The notes beneath the pieces are model-generated. The model was not told the DNA's origin and did no database searches. It saw only the letters and a list, made by a program, of their open reading frames with translations. A DNA stretch of 5,960 nucleotides, from contig JAEVZY010000203.1 of the NCBI GenBank assembly GCA_023392035.1, positions 1-5,960 on the forward strand, given 5' to 3'. The translations under genes and the position numbers were made by a program. This DNA comes from Pseudomonadota bacterium (GTDB lineage: Bacteria > Pseudomonadota > Gammaproteobacteria > Burkholderiales > Burkholderiaceae_D). Positions 5,649 through 5,960 of this stretch are shown piece by piece (the first letter of the stretch is position 1; the number at the start of each line of letters is the position of its first letter).

Positions 5649-5960
5649 ATGCCGACGGCGGACTTGGCGCGGAATTGCCTGCGCCCATGGACCTCGGCCA
5701 ATCTGCTGTCCGCCGTGGTCGCTTTGACGATCTGGGGCCTGGTTGGATGGGGCCTCCTGGTGCCTCAGCAGCACAGGTTGGTGTCACTGGCGCCGAACTC
5801 GGCACCCGTGGTGCTGGCCTTGAACAACACCGCGACCTATGGCGGACTGGCTTGCTCGGGTGTTCTGGGCGGTCTGGTTCTGCTGGTACTGGAGCCGCAA
5901 TATCTGAGCCTCGTCGGCGCGGCATTGATTGCAGTGGCACAATTCTTTGCGGAAGCCGCG
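5649..5960 (+). pseudogene. C-terminal part of an MFS transporter, 5' truncated
   Basis: An open frame running off the right edge, with 104 codons visible. The translation is a membrane protein: a helix at about 19-38 (ending WGLVGWGLLVPQQHRL), the loop LAPNSAPVVLALNNTATYGG (47-66), then helices at about 67-81 and 86-101. The PQQHRL...APN.AP..LALN pattern is what I know from the region between helices 10 and 11 of 12-helix drug-efflux type MFS proteins (AraJ-like, DHA1 group), usually near residue 300 of about 400. The first nine helices are missing: an in-frame TGA stands at 5625, and only a short regulatory gap separates this frame from the divergent operon. ATG 5649 has no Shine-Dalgarno sequence. 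It is most likely a decayed 5'-deleted gene. A small expressed membrane protein or a sequencing frameshift is less likely. Confidence 0.55.

Noticed and set aside
5490..5940. Two minus-strand frames (5490-5774 and 5581-5940)
   Set aside because: They cover the operon's regulatory gap and the antisense of the MFS-like frame, and the translations are proline/arginine-rich without motifs.

Overview
The window looks like chromosomal DNA from a GC-rich Gram-negative bacterium. The likeliest group is Betaproteobacteria (Burkholderiales, perhaps Oxalobacteraceae or Comamonadaceae). This rests on high GC at third codon positions, lipobox signal peptides and the gene families present; no rRNA or other taxonomic marker is available, so the placement is tentative.

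Left part, plus strand: after about 325 bases without a convincing gene comes a DUF1428 (YbaA-like) cytoplasmic protein (326-685). Two small lipoprotein genes follow. The first (891-1322, GTG start) encodes an extreme Ser/Gly-rich low-complexity lipoprotein. The second (1371-1718) encodes a lipoprotein with a short flexible linker and a small C-terminal domain that I cannot name. Each of the three plus-strand genes has a GC-rich perfect stem-loop shortly before its start codon.

Centre and right, minus strand: a two-gene operon reads leftwards from 5481. Its first gene encodes a 951-residue fusion of a beta-phosphoglucomutase-like HAD domain with a GH65 inverting disaccharide phosphorylase. 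Its second gene encodes a tandem-domain universal stress protein, and the two overlap by ATGA. Together the fused domains would phosphorolyse an alpha-glucoside such as trehalose, maltose or kojibiose to beta-glucose 1-phosphate and pass it on as glucose 6-phosphate without spending ATP. Coupling to a Usp, with a TTGA-N6-TCAA dyad of FNR/Anr type upstream, suggests a programme for low oxygen, energy limitation or stress. That regulatory reading is inference. The operon ends at a compact inverted repeat that contains the stop codons of both convergent genes.

Right edge, plus strand: an open frame from 5649 to the window end encodes what looks like only the last third of a 12-helix MFS transporter. 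It has no ribosome binding site and an in-frame stop just upstream, so it is probably a 5'-truncated remnant.

No CRISPR array, rRNA, tRNA, insertion sequence, prophage or defence gene was recognised. The most notable elements are the HAD-GH65 fusion coupled to a Usp and the unusual Ser/Gly-rich lipoprotein.
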